From: Actinomycetales bacterium
GTDB taxonomy: Bacteria > Actinomycetota > Actinomycetes > Actinomycetales > Cellulomonadaceae
Direction: 5' to 3'
DNA length: 64,000 nt
NCBI GenBank assembly: GCA_020444245.1
Contig: JAHLLI010000004.1
Location: 186,001-250,000, forward strand
Position numbers and translations under genes: made by a program. This document shows positions 24,157 to 32,395 of the stretch, piece by piece. Numbering within the stretch: position 1 is the first letter of the stretch; each line of letters begins with the position of its first letter. The notes beneath the pieces were generated by a model. The model was not told the origin of the DNA. It saw only the letters and a list, made by a program, of their open reading frames with translations, and did no database searches.

Positions 24157-25129
24157 CGATCGCCACCTCCTTGCGATCGCCGAGGATGCCTTGTGGTCTG
24201 AAGATCACCAGCAGCATCAGGGTCACTCCCACCAGCACCCAGGAGAACGCCTCGGCCTGCGTGCTCGACACGATGTCGAACGGCAGGTCACGCAAGGTCG
24301 ACTTGATGAACATCAGGACGGTCCACATCAGGATCGAGCCGAGCAGCGGCCCGAACACCGTGGCCGCGCCACCGAGCAGGAGGATGGTCCACACGTTGAA
24401 CGTCAGGGTGCGGCCCAGGGCGTCGGCCTGCACCGCTGACGGAAGCACGTAGATCATGCCGCCGAGCGCGCCGAACAGGCCGCCGAGCACCAGCGCCTGC
24501 ATCTTGTAGCCGTAGACGTTCTTGCCCAGCGAACGGACCGCGTCCTCGTCCTCGCGGATGCCCTTGAGCACCCGACCCCACGGGCTGCGCATCCATCGCC
24601 ACACCAGCACGATCGCGATCACGACGAGCGACCACGCGACGATCCGTAGCCACCAGCTGTTCGACAGGCAGTTGGAGTACTGGAACGGGCCGAGCGACCA
24701 CGAGCCGTCCGGTAGCGGACAGGCGTTCTGGAACGAGCCCTTGAAGTCGTTCCCGGAGATGCCGGAGTTGCCCCCGGTCACCGCGGTCAGCGACGAGGAG
24801 CGGACGGTGAGGCGGGCGATCTCCGCCGCGGCGATCGTGACGATGGCCAGGTAGTCCCCGCGCAGCGACAGCGTCGGGATGCCGAGGATGACCGCGAAGA
24901 CCGCAGCGGCCGTGAGAGCGGCGATGACGGCCATCCACACCGGCCACCCGTTCATCGTCGCGATCGCGTAGCCGTAGGCGCCCATCAGCATGAAGCCCGC
25001 CTGGCCCATGTTGATCAGGCCGGTCATGCCGAAGTGCACGTTGAGGCCGATCGCGGCGAGTGCGTAGGCCGCGGTGGCGGGCGCGAAGATCTCACCGACC
25101 ACGTTGGTGAGGATCCGGGTCCAGTCCAT
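24146..25129 (-). CDS. livM: Branched-chain amino acid ABC transporter permease LivM
   Basis: This 327-residue permease of eight or more hydrophobic segments has the LivM family pattern (LNVHFGMTGLINMGQAGFML near the start, IPTLSLRGDYLAIVT, then a cytoplasmic coupling stretch IREDEDAVRSLGKNVYGYKM). It forms the transmembrane heterodimer with LivH. The ATG has GGAAGGA upstream and lies 21 bp after livH. Confidence 0.95.
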   Translation of the reverse strand: MDWTRILTNVVGEIFAPATAAYALAAIGLNVHFGMTGLINMGQAGFMLMGAYGYAIATMNGWPVWMAVIAALTAAAVFAVILGIPTLSLRGDYLAIVTIAAAEIARLTVRSSSLTAVTGGNSGISGNDFKGSFQNACPLPDGSWSLGPFQYSNCLSNSWWLRIVAWSLVVIAIVLVWRWMRSPWGRVLKGIREDEDAVRSLGKNVYGYKMQALVLGGLFGALGGMIYVLPSAVQADALGRTLTFNVWTILLLGGAATVFGPLLGSILMWTVLMFIKSTLRDLPFDIVSSTQAEAFSWVLVGVTLMLLVIFRPQGILGDRKEVAIDAR

Positions 25130-25150
25130 GACGTGTCCTTCCCTCGTCCC

Positions 25151-26599
25151 TCAGCCGACCCGGTCCGCGCGCCCGAGGATGCCCTGGGGCCTCACGAGCA
25201 GGACGAGGATGAGAATGAGCAGGGCGCCCGCGTAGCGCATGTCTGACGGCATGACCAGGCTCGCCATCTCGGAGACGATCCCGATCACGAGCGAGCCGGC
25301 CAGCGCTCCGAACGCTGTGCCGAGGCCGCCGAGCGTCACGGCAGCGAACATCAGCAGGAGGATCGTGCCGCCCATGTTCCAGGTGGTCGCCTGGAAGTAC
25401 AGGCCGGTGAGCACGCCGCCCAGTGCGGCGAGCGCTGTCGCGCCCACCCACACGGTCCGGATCACCCGCTCCACGCCGATGCCGGACGCGGCGGCCAGCG
25501 CCGGGTTGTCCGAGACCGCGCGGGTGGCGCGACCGGTGCGGGTGAACAGCAGGAAGTAGGCCACCGCGCCCAGCACGAAGATCGCGATGAGCGCCGACAG
25601 CAGCGTCTGCACCGAGAGCACGACCGGCCCGATGTACACCGGCGAGGACGACGTCGTCACGATCCGCAGCCGCCCACCGCCGAAGAGGAACTGGAACAGG
25701 TACTGCAGCGCCATCGAGAGCCCGATCGTCACGATCATCTGCTGCGTGGTGCCGACCCGCCGTTTGCGCAGCGGGCTCCAGATACCTGCGTCCTGCAGCC
25801 AGCCGGAGGCACCGCCGATCGCGATCGCGATCGCTGCGGACAGCCACAGCGGCAGGCCGACGAGCTGGGTGAAGACGTAGGCCATGATCGCGCCGAGCGT
25901 GACCTGCTCGCCGTGCGAGAAGCTCGACAGGCCGGTCGTCCCGTAGACCAAGGAGAGTCCGACCGAGGCGAGCGCGAGCAGCAGACCGAACACCAGGCCG
26001 TTCGCGAACTGCTGGGCGACGCGGTTGCTGCCGCCGCCGGTCGGCGCCGAGGTGGTCGGGTCCGCACCCGTGTCACCGCCGGTGCTCTCACCCGGGGACG
26101 GTGTCGCGGTGGCGGTGCCCCCGGTCTGCGGGGTGCCGAGCGGGAAGAGCGCCCCGCCCTGGCGCCCGAGCTCGACGCTCACCACGCGCGACGTGGTGGA
26201 CGGGTCGCGCAGGGTCTCGCCCGCCGGCAGCGTCGCGACGTCCAGCGTCACCGTGTAGTCACCGGCCTGCGTCACCGCGAGCGTCCAGCGTCCGTCGTCC
26301 CCGGTGGTCACGGTGGTGCTGACGTCCGGGCCCGTGACCTCGAGCTGGACCCCGACCGCAGGATCGCCCGCCGCCGTGCGCATGGTGCCGATGAGGCAGG
26401 CGGTCTGGGGGTCGGGGGTGCAGGGGTCGTTCGTCGCGGCCGACGCTGCGGGAGAGGCGAGCAGCAGGCCGATCAGCGCGAGGAGGGTCGTGGCGAGCGA
26501 GGCGTGCCAGACGCGACGTGGGCCGCTGCTGCCGGGCCGTCGGCGCCGCTCCGTGGGCGGGCGGGGGTTCGTCGGCGACGAGGGGGCCGTCAGCTGCAC
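25151..26599 (-). CDS. livH: LivH permease fused to an N-terminal extracellular domain
   Basis: The 482-residue protein is 180-190 residues longer than normal LivH. Residues 1-30 are basic and Pro-rich, 31-55 form a signal or anchor helix (LATTLLALIGLLLASPAASAA), and 56-155 form a predicted beta-sandwich resembling carboxypeptidase-regulatory/Cna-B repeats (LIGTMRTAAGDPAVGVQLEV, TTGDDGRWTLAVTQAGDYTV). A Thr/Gly/Ser linker follows. The permease part starts near 195 with QFANGLVFGLLLALASVGLS and has the GVERVIRTVWVGATALA coupling loop. The GTG at 26599 has GGAGG nearby. The extra domain should lie outside the cell and could help dock the substrate-binding lipoprotein. Confidence 0.92.
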   Translation of the reverse strand: MQLTAPSSPTNPRPPTERRRRPGSSGPRRVWHASLATTLLALIGLLLASPAASAATNDPCTPDPQTACLIGTMRTAAGDPAVGVQLEVTGPDVSTTVTTGDDGRWTLAVTQAGDYTVTLDVATLPAGETLRDPSTTSRVVSVELGRQGGALFPLGTPQTGGTATATPSPGESTGGDTGADPTTSAPTGGGSNRVAQQFANGLVFGLLLALASVGLSLVYGTTGLSSFSHGEQVTLGAIMAYVFTQLVGLPLWLSAAIAIAIGGASGWLQDAGIWSPLRKRRVGTTQQMIVTIGLSMALQYLFQFLFGGGRLRIVTTSSSPVYIGPVVLSVQTLLSALIAIFVLGAVAYFLLFTRTGRATRAVSDNPALAAASGIGVERVIRTVWVGATALAALGGVLTGLYFQATTWNMGGTILLLMFAAVTLGGLGTAFGALAGSLVIGIVSEMASLVMPSDMRYAGALLILILVLLVRPQGILGRADRVG

Positions 26600-26880
26600 C
26601 GTTTGCCTCCGTGCGGGTCCGTGCGCGTTGTCCTCGCCGGCCCTCGCCGACGACGTGCCCTTGGGCCGGGTGAGGCGACGATAGGGACTTCATGTGTCCT
26701 GCGGGTTTCGCAGGAGTTCACCTTGGCATCGTTGTGCGCACGTGGACAGTGCTACCGGTCAGTAGCCGTCCGTTGGGCGTTCGTGCAGGTGGATCGGCTT
26801 CCGCGGGGGCGCGGGTGTGGTTATGGTGCCCTCAGGTCGCCAGTGGGGGCAGTGGCGCCGTCGATCACAGGAGGGTGACG

Positions 26881-27570
26881 GTGCTACCCACGCGCGTGCG
26901 CCAGGCCGAGCCGGACGACATCCCCGGCCTCGCGGCGTTGACCCTCGCAGGCCGCCGCGAGTCCCAGGTCAGCAACCAGGTCTGCGCCGCCGATCCGGAG
27001 GTGATCGGGCGCCAGCTGAGCGCCTACGCCGGGGCGCCTGGTGCCGTGGTGCTCGTGGCCGAGGACGACGCCGGTCAGATCTCCGGCCTCCTCCTGGCGA
27101 GGGTGGTGGGCCCCAACCCCTTCACCGACGAGCCGAGCCTCGTGGTGGAGGCCGTCTACGTCGCGGCCGCGGCTCGGCGGCGGGGCGTCGGTCACGCCCT
27201 GATGAGCAGCGCAGCCGAGCTCGCGCACGAGGCGGGTGCCGTCGACGTCTATGCCGCGCCGATCCCCGGCGCACGCGGGATGCAGCGGTTCTTCGTGCAG
27301 CTGGGGTTCACGCCGGCCGCGTCCCACCGGACGATCCCGCTCGCGGCGCTGCGGCGCCGCCTGGTCGATGCCGTCCCCTCGCGTCGGCGGTCGGTGCACC
27401 GCGGCCTGGAGGACCTCATCGCGCGCCGCCGGCAGAGCAGGCTGGCCACCGGTGAGATCCCGGTGGTGGCTCCCGCCGAGCCTCAGGACCCGTCGGCGGA
27501 CAAGATGAGGCAGGTCAACCGCGCCGTGCACAGCCGGCGGCCCTGGGAGTCCTCGACCACGATCTCGTAG
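26881..27570 (+). CDS. GNAT-family N-acetyltransferase
   Basis: The 229-residue protein has a GNAT fold at residues 3-155: RQAEPDDIPGLAALTL, the core strand VVEAVYVAAAARRRGVGHAL with the acetyl-CoA pyrophosphate-binding loop RRRGVG, then MQRFFVQLGFTPAASHRTI. It should transfer an acyl group from acetyl-CoA to an amine; the substrate is unknown. The C-terminal 60 residues are basic and variable and overlap, on the other strand, the end of the thioesterase gene by 88 bp. The GTG has a clear AGGAGG; the longer frame from 26692 is not the start. Confidence 0.85.
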   Translation: MLPTRVRQAEPDDIPGLAALTLAGRRESQVSNQVCAADPEVIGRQLSAYAGAPGAVVLVAEDDAGQISGLLLARVVGPNPFTDEPSLVVEAVYVAAAARRRGVGHALMSSAAELAHEAGAVDVYAAPIPGARGMQRFFVQLGFTPAASHRTIPLAALRRRLVDAVPSRRRSVHRGLEDLIARRRQSRLATGEIPVVAPAEPQDPSADKMRQVNRAVHSRRPWESSTTIS

Positions 27571-27899
27571 GACGCCGTGCTGCGCCCCAGGTGCAGTGCC
27601 CGCGCGGTGCCGGTCACCACGCCCTCGCGCGTCGAGCGGTGGTGGGTCGCGTTGAGCTCCAGGCCGACCGCGTGGCGGCCCGGGCCGGCATGCGTGCCCG
27701 CCGCGTAGGACCCGAGCGTCTCGGCGAGCAGGGCGCTGGCCCCGCCGTGCAGCAGCCCGTACGGCTGGGTGTTGCCGGCCACGGGCATGGTGCCGACGGC
27801 GCGCTCCGCGGTGACCTCGACGATCTCGATCCCCAGCCGCCCGAGCAGCTCGCTGCCGGGTCCGTCGGGGCGGTGTCGGGGCGTGGTGGTGTCGGTCAC
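27483..27899 (-). CDS. Hotdog-fold thioesterase (PaaI/MenI-like)
   Basis: This 138-residue protein has the hotdog signature YGLLHGGASALLAETLGS with the catalytic Glu, the LELNATHHRS strand and a second helix typical of PaaI/YdiI/MenI acyl-CoA thioesterases. It likely hydrolyses aromatic acyl-CoAs, such as DHNA-CoA in menaquinone synthesis, or phenylacetyl-type CoAs; the substrate cannot be decided. The GTG start is 19 bp from the polA start on the other strand, so the two promoters are back to back. Its end overlaps the GNAT gene. Confidence 0.88.
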   Translation of the reverse strand: MTDTTTPRHRPDGPGSELLGRLGIEIVEVTAERAVGTMPVAGNTQPYGLLHGGASALLAETLGSYAAGTHAGPGRHAVGLELNATHHRSTREGVVTGTARALHLGRSTASYEIVVEDSQGRRLCTARLTCLILSADGS

Positions 27900-27918
27900 G
27901 CGGGCTAGGTTGGCACCT

Positions 27919-30591
27919 GTGACCGACCCCGCGCGACCTCGCCTGCTGCTCGTCGACGGGCACTCGATGGCCTACCGGGCCTTCTTCGCCCTGCCCGTCG
28001 AGAACTTCGCGACCACGACGGGAGAGCCGACCAACGCGGTGTACGGCTTCACCGCGATGCTCGCCAACCTGCTGCGTGACGAGGCGCCGACGCACGTCGC
28101 GGTGGCGTTCGACGCGGGGCGCACCACGTTCCGCACCGAGCGCTACCCGGAGTACAAGGCCACCCGGGACGCCACGCCGCAGGAGTTCAAGGGGCAGGTG
28201 CCGCTGATCAAGGAGATCTGCGACTCCATGCGGATCACCACGCTGGAGCAGGCAGGGATCGAGGCGGACGACATCATCGCCACCCTCACCCGTGAGGCTC
28301 TCGAGGCGGGCCTCGAGGTGCTGGTCTGCTCCGGCGACCGCGACGCCCTCCAGCTGGTCGGGCCGGATGTGACGGTGCTGTACCCACGCAAGGGGGTCTC
28401 GGACCTGGTCCGGTACACCCCGGAGGCCGTCGAGGAGAAGTACGGCGTGCCGCCCCAGCGGTACCCGGACGTCGCCGCGCTGGTCGGCGAGACCAGCGAC
28501 AACCTGCCCGGCGTGCCGGGCGTCGGGCCCAAGACGGCCGCGAAGTGGGTCACGACGTACGGCGACCTGGACGGGGTGCTCGCCGCGGCACCGGGGATCT
28601 CGGGCAAGGCGGGCGAGAACCTGCGCGCGCACCTGGCGCAGGTGCGGCTCAACCGGGAGCTGAACGCTGCGGTGGTCGACGCCGAGCTCCCGGTGGGCGT
28701 GGCCGACCTCGCGGTGCGCGCGTGGGACCGCGAGGCGATGCACCGGGTGTTCGACGCCTTGCAGTTCAAGGTGCTGCGCGAACGCCTGTTCGCGATGGTC
28801 GGCGAGGAAGAGGCCGAGGCGCCGGCGCTGACGCTCGACGTGCGGCGAGCCGTCCCCGGCGAGGTGGGCCCGTGGCTCGGGGCCCGTGCGGCCGGGGCGG
28901 TAGCGCTGGACGTCGAGGGGCGTGCGACGCCGGCCGGCGGCGACGCGTGGGCGCTCTCCGTGTCCGACGGCCGTGAGGCGCTGGCGGTCGACCTGGCCGA
29001 GATCGATCCGGTCGACGAGGCCACACTGGCCGCGTGGCTCGCCGACCCGGGGGCTCCCGTCACCGTGCACGGGGCCAAGGACGCCTGGCACGCGCTGGCG
29101 GGCCGGGGCCTCGAGCTCCGGGGTGTCGTCTTCGACACGCTGCTCGCCGCCTACCTGTGCCACCCCGACCAGCGCTCGTACGACCTGGCGGACCTGACGA
29201 TCCGCCACCTGCACCGCGAGCTGCGGGCCGAGGCGGGCGACGGCGACGCGCAGGGCGCGTTGGACCTCGGACTGGCCGGCGGCGGTGCCACGGCCGGTGG
29301 CGTCCGAGCCGGCGCGGTCGCCGAGCTGACCGAGGTGCTCGGGCAGGACCTGGTCGACCGCGGTGCGCGCCGACTGCTGGAGGAGGTCGAGCTCCCGCTG
29401 GTCGACGTGCTGGCCCGGATGGAACGGGCGGGCATCGCCGCCGACCAGACCCAGCTGAGCGACCTCGAACGGTCGTTCGCGGCGCAGGTCGCCGACGCCG
29501 CGACGGAGGCGTACGCGGTGATCGGCCGCGAGGTGAACCTCGGCTCGCCCAAGCAGCTCCAGGAGGTCCTGTTCGACCAGCTGGACATGCCCAAGACGAA
29601 GAAGATCAAGACCGGCTACACCACGGACGCCGCGGCGCTGACGGACCTGTACGAGCGCACCGGGCACCCGTTCCTCGCGCACCTGCTCGCGCACCGCGAC
29701 GCCGCGCGGCTGCGCCAGACGGTCGAGGGGCTGCTGCGCTCGGTCGCGCCCGACGGGCGGATCCACACCACGTTCCAGCAGACCATCGCCGCGACCGGGC
29801 GGCTGTCATCGACCGACCCGAACCTGCAGAACATCCCGATCCGCACCGAGGAGGGCCGGCGGATCCGGCGGGCTTTCGTGGTCGGCGAGGGCTTCGAGAC
29901 GCTGCTGACCGCCGACTACAGCCAGATCGAGATGCGGATCATGGCGCACCTGTCGGGTGACGAGGGGCTGATCGCGGCGTTCAACTCGGGGGAGGACCTG
30001 CACGCCTACGTCGGCTCACGCGTGTTCGGCGTCCCGACGGACGAGGTGACGCCGGCCCAGCGGTCGAAGATCAAGGCGATGTCCTACGGCCTGGCGTACG
30101 GGCTGTCGTCCTTCGGCCTGTCCAAGCAGCTGTCGATCTCGGTCGGCGAGGCGTCGGACCTGATGGCCGACTACTTCGAACGGTTCGGGGGAGTGCGGGA
30201 CTACCTGTCGGGCGTGGTCGAGGAGGCGCGGCGCACCGGCTGGACGGCGACCCTGCTCGGCCGGCGCCGCTACCTGCCGGACCTGACCAGCGACAACCGC
30301 CAGCGGCGGGAGATGGCCGAGCGCATGGCCCTCAACGCGCCGATCCAGGGCTCCGCCGCGGACCTCATCAAGGTCGCGATGCTGGGCGTGGACGCGGGGC
30401 TGGCGGAGCAGGGCCTGGCCTCGCGGATGCTGCTCCAGGTGCACGACGAGCTCGTCCTCGAGGTCGCGCCGGGCGAGCGCGAGGCGGTCGAGCAGCTGGT
30501 GCGGACCCAGATGGGCAACGCCGCCGCGCTCAAGGTCCCGCTGGACGTCTCGGTGGGTACCGGCTCGTCCTGGCACGAGGCCGGTCACTGA
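27919..30591 (+). CDS. polA: DNA polymerase I
   Basis: The 890-residue enzyme repairs gaps and removes Okazaki RNA primers. Residues 1-290 are the 5'-3' nuclease (LLVDGHSMAYRAFF, AFDAGRTTFRTERYPEYKAT, DDIIATLTR, SGDRDALQL). About 310-480 is a proofreading-like fold whose metal ligands I cannot confirm; actinobacterial PolA is usually proofreading-deficient. The polymerase part has motif A (Asp666 in LTADYSQIEMR), motif B RSKIKAMSYGLAYG (Arg715, Lys719, Tyr723), and motif C LQVHDELVLE with Asp843. Tyr723 is at the place of E. coli Phe762. The GTG start follows TAGGTT by 7 nt, so it is likely leaderless. Confidence 0.97.
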   Translation: MTDPARPRLLLVDGHSMAYRAFFALPVENFATTTGEPTNAVYGFTAMLANLLRDEAPTHVAVAFDAGRTTFRTERYPEYKATRDATPQEFKGQVPLIKEICDSMRITTLEQAGIEADDIIATLTREALEAGLEVLVCSGDRDALQLVGPDVTVLYPRKGVSDLVRYTPEAVEEKYGVPPQRYPDVAALVGETSDNLPGVPGVGPKTAAKWVTTYGDLDGVLAAAPGISGKAGENLRAHLAQVRLNRELNAAVVDAELPVGVADLAVRAWDREAMHRVFDALQFKVLRERLFAMVGEEEAEAPALTLDVRRAVPGEVGPWLGARAAGAVALDVEGRATPAGGDAWALSVSDGREALAVDLAEIDPVDEATLAAWLADPGAPVTVHGAKDAWHALAGRGLELRGVVFDTLLAAYLCHPDQRSYDLADLTIRHLHRELRAEAGDGDAQGALDLGLAGGGATAGGVRAGAVAELTEVLGQDLVDRGARRLLEEVELPLVDVLARMERAGIAADQTQLSDLERSFAAQVADAATEAYAVIGREVNLGSPKQLQEVLFDQLDMPKTKKIKTGYTTDAAALTDLYERTGHPFLAHLLAHRDAARLRQTVEGLLRSVAPDGRIHTTFQQTIAATGRLSSTDPNLQNIPIRTEEGRRIRRAFVVGEGFETLLTADYSQIEMRIMAHLSGDEGLIAAFNSGEDLHAYVGSRVFGVPTDEVTPAQRSKIKAMSYGLAYGLSSFGLSKQLSISVGEASDLMADYFERFGGVRDYLSGVVEEARRTGWTATLLGRRRYLPDLTSDNRQRREMAERMALNAPIQGSAADLIKVAMLGVDAGLAEQGLASRMLLQVHDELVLEVAPGEREAVEQLVRTQMGNAAALKVPLDVSVGTGSSWHEAGH

Positions 30592-30598
30592 GGTCCCG

Positions 30599-31390
30599 TC
30601 AGCCTCCGGGTTTGCGCGTCACGAGGATGAGGGTGCCCGGCAGCAGCGCACCGCGAACCGGCCCCCAGCCGCCCCAGACCTCGGTCCGGCCCTGCGGCCA
30701 CTCCGGCTCCACCAGCCTGTCGAGCACCAGGCCGGCCCCGACCACGTCGGCGATGTGGTCGGCGAGGGTGCGGTGGTGCTCGGCGTACTCGACCCGGCCC
30801 GTGTCGTCGGTCTCGACGTACGGCGTCCGGTCGAAGTAGGACCGCACCGCAGTCAGGCCGCGCTCGGACGGGTCGTCGGGGAACGCCCAGCGGATCGGGT
30901 GGGTCACCGAGCACACCCAGCGCCCGCCGGGCCGCAGGACCCGCGCCACCTCGCGGTGCACGCGGTCGGCGTCGGGGACGAAGGGGAGCGCGCCGAACGC
31001 CGTGAACACCACGTCGAACGCGGCGTCCGCGAACGGCAGGGCGCGGGCATCGGCCAGTACCAACGGGACCGGGGCGGCCGACCGCGCGTTGAGCCGCGCC
31101 GCCTCGGCGAGCATCCCGGCTGCGACATCGGTGGCGACCGCCCGACCGCCCTGCGCGGCGCACCACCGGGAGCACTGGGCGGCACCCGCGCCGACCTCCA
31201 GGACGTCGCGCCCGTCGATCGGCCCCAGGAGGTGGACGTCGCGCTCGTAGAGGCCCTCGGGGCACCAGAGGAAGTCGTCGACACCCAGCGCGTCGCCATG
31301 CTCCGCGAGGTACTCGGCGGCATGGGTGTCCCACCAGCGGTGCGGCACGCCCTCCGGCGGCAGCGGACGGTAGCCGGCTGTTCGAGACAC
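30599..31390 (-). CDS. SAM-dependent methyltransferase
   Basis: This 263-residue class I methyltransferase has motif I VLEVGAGAAQCSRWCA, an acidic end of strand 2 (ATDVA), motif II LADARALPFADAAFDVVF and the post-motif RVLRPGGRWV. The N-terminal WWDTHAAEYLAEHGDALG and WCPEG segment is common in actinobacterial family members of unknown substrate. The GTG at 31390 has GGGGGA upstream. Its stop is 8 bp from that of polA (convergent). Confidence 0.9.
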   Translation of the reverse strand: MSRTAGYRPLPPEGVPHRWWDTHAAEYLAEHGDALGVDDFLWCPEGLYERDVHLLGPIDGRDVLEVGAGAAQCSRWCAAQGGRAVATDVAAGMLAEAARLNARSAAPVPLVLADARALPFADAAFDVVFTAFGALPFVPDADRVHREVARVLRPGGRWVCSVTHPIRWAFPDDPSERGLTAVRSYFDRTPYVETDDTGRVEYAEHHRTLADHIADVVGAGLVLDRLVEPEWPQGRTEVWGGWGPVRGALLPGTLILVTRKPGG

Positions 31391-31438
31391 CGCGAGTCCC
31401 CCTTCCGGTCGGCCTGCTCCTGGGGCATCCTCCCAGGC

Positions 31439-32377
31439 ATGGGCAGGACCCCGTCGCCGGTCGTGCGCCGCATGGCCAAGGCCCTCGCCGTCCTCGCGGT
31501 CGTGGTGGTGCTGCCGGCCGTGGTCGCCGGTGCCGTGTTCGGTGCCGGCGCTGAGCAGGGACTGGTGCTCGGGTTGCTCGGCGGCCTGCTGGCCACGACC
31601 GCTGCGGGCCCGCGGGCCGCGTCCGCTGTCGCCCCGGTTCTCGTGCTCGGTGGGGTCGGCGTCTCGGCGGCTGCGGGGACCTGGGCGTGGGTCGCCGTGC
31701 TCGGGGTGCTGGGCGTCGTGGTCGGGGCGCTGGCCGCGCGGGCCGCGGGATCGCCGCTCCTGGAGGTCGGCGTGGTGCTCTGCGTCGTCCCGGCGGCCGA
31801 GAGCCCCGTGCGGCTCGCGGTGGGGCTGGCGCTCGGCTACGCGCTCGGTGTGGTCGCGGGCGCGGCGACCGGGGCCGGCGCACAGCGGCTGCGCATGCGC
31901 GACGCCGACGCCCGTCTGGTCGTGGCCCTCGGGGCGCTCGGAGGTCTCGCGGTCGGCGGCGGCGCGGCGATCGGGTTCGCGGCGGGCTGGGACCACGCGG
32001 GGTGGCTGCCGCTGACCGTGCTGCTGATCGGCCAGGCGCGGCTCGCGGACCTCGACCGTGGGCGGGCGCGGATCCGGGCGAGGCTGCTGGGCACGCTCGT
32101 CGGGCTGGTGGTACTGGTGCCCGTGGTGGTGCTCGTGCTGCCGCAGGCCTGGCATGTCGCCGCGACGATCGTGCTGCTGGGCATGGCCCTGTCAGAGGTC
32201 CGCACCCACTACTGGCTGTCGCTGGCCGCCGGTACCGCTGCCGTGGTGCTCGTCGGCTCTGGGCCGGTGGAGGAGACGTCGGGGGAGCGGCTGGCCGCCG
32301 TGGTGATCGCCGCGCTCGTCGTGGGCGTCGCGTCGGCGCTCATCGGTTGGGGTGCGCGGCTGCGGGCCGCCGGCTGA
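31439..32377 (+). CDS. FUSC-like integral membrane protein
   Basis: This 312-residue protein has about ten hydrophobic segments rich in Ala, Gly, Val and Leu, in two halves. Length and pattern resemble FUSC/aromatic acid exporter-like proteins of Actinobacteria. No large cytoplasmic domain is present. The ATG at 31439 fits the first membrane segment; the ribosome site is weak. It is divergent from the methyltransferase gene by 48 bp. Transport substrate unknown. Confidence 0.7.
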   Translation: MGRTPSPVVRRMAKALAVLAVVVVLPAVVAGAVFGAGAEQGLVLGLLGGLLATTAAGPRAASAVAPVLVLGGVGVSAAAGTWAWVAVLGVLGVVVGALAARAAGSPLLEVGVVLCVVPAAESPVRLAVGLALGYALGVVAGAATGAGAQRLRMRDADARLVVALGALGGLAVGGGAAIGFAAGWDHAGWLPLTVLLIGQARLADLDRGRARIRARLLGTLVGLVVLVPVVVLVLPQAWHVAATIVLLGMALSEVRTHYWLSLAAGTAAVVLVGSGPVEETSGERLAAVVIAALVVGVASALIGWGARLRAAG

Positions 32378-32395
32378 CCGGGACGCGCCGCCGGC

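Noticed and set aside
26884-29766. 960-codon minus-strand frame over GNAT and polA
   Set aside because: It is antisense to polA, whose motifs are clear; only the 27483-27899 part on that strand, in its own frame, is real.
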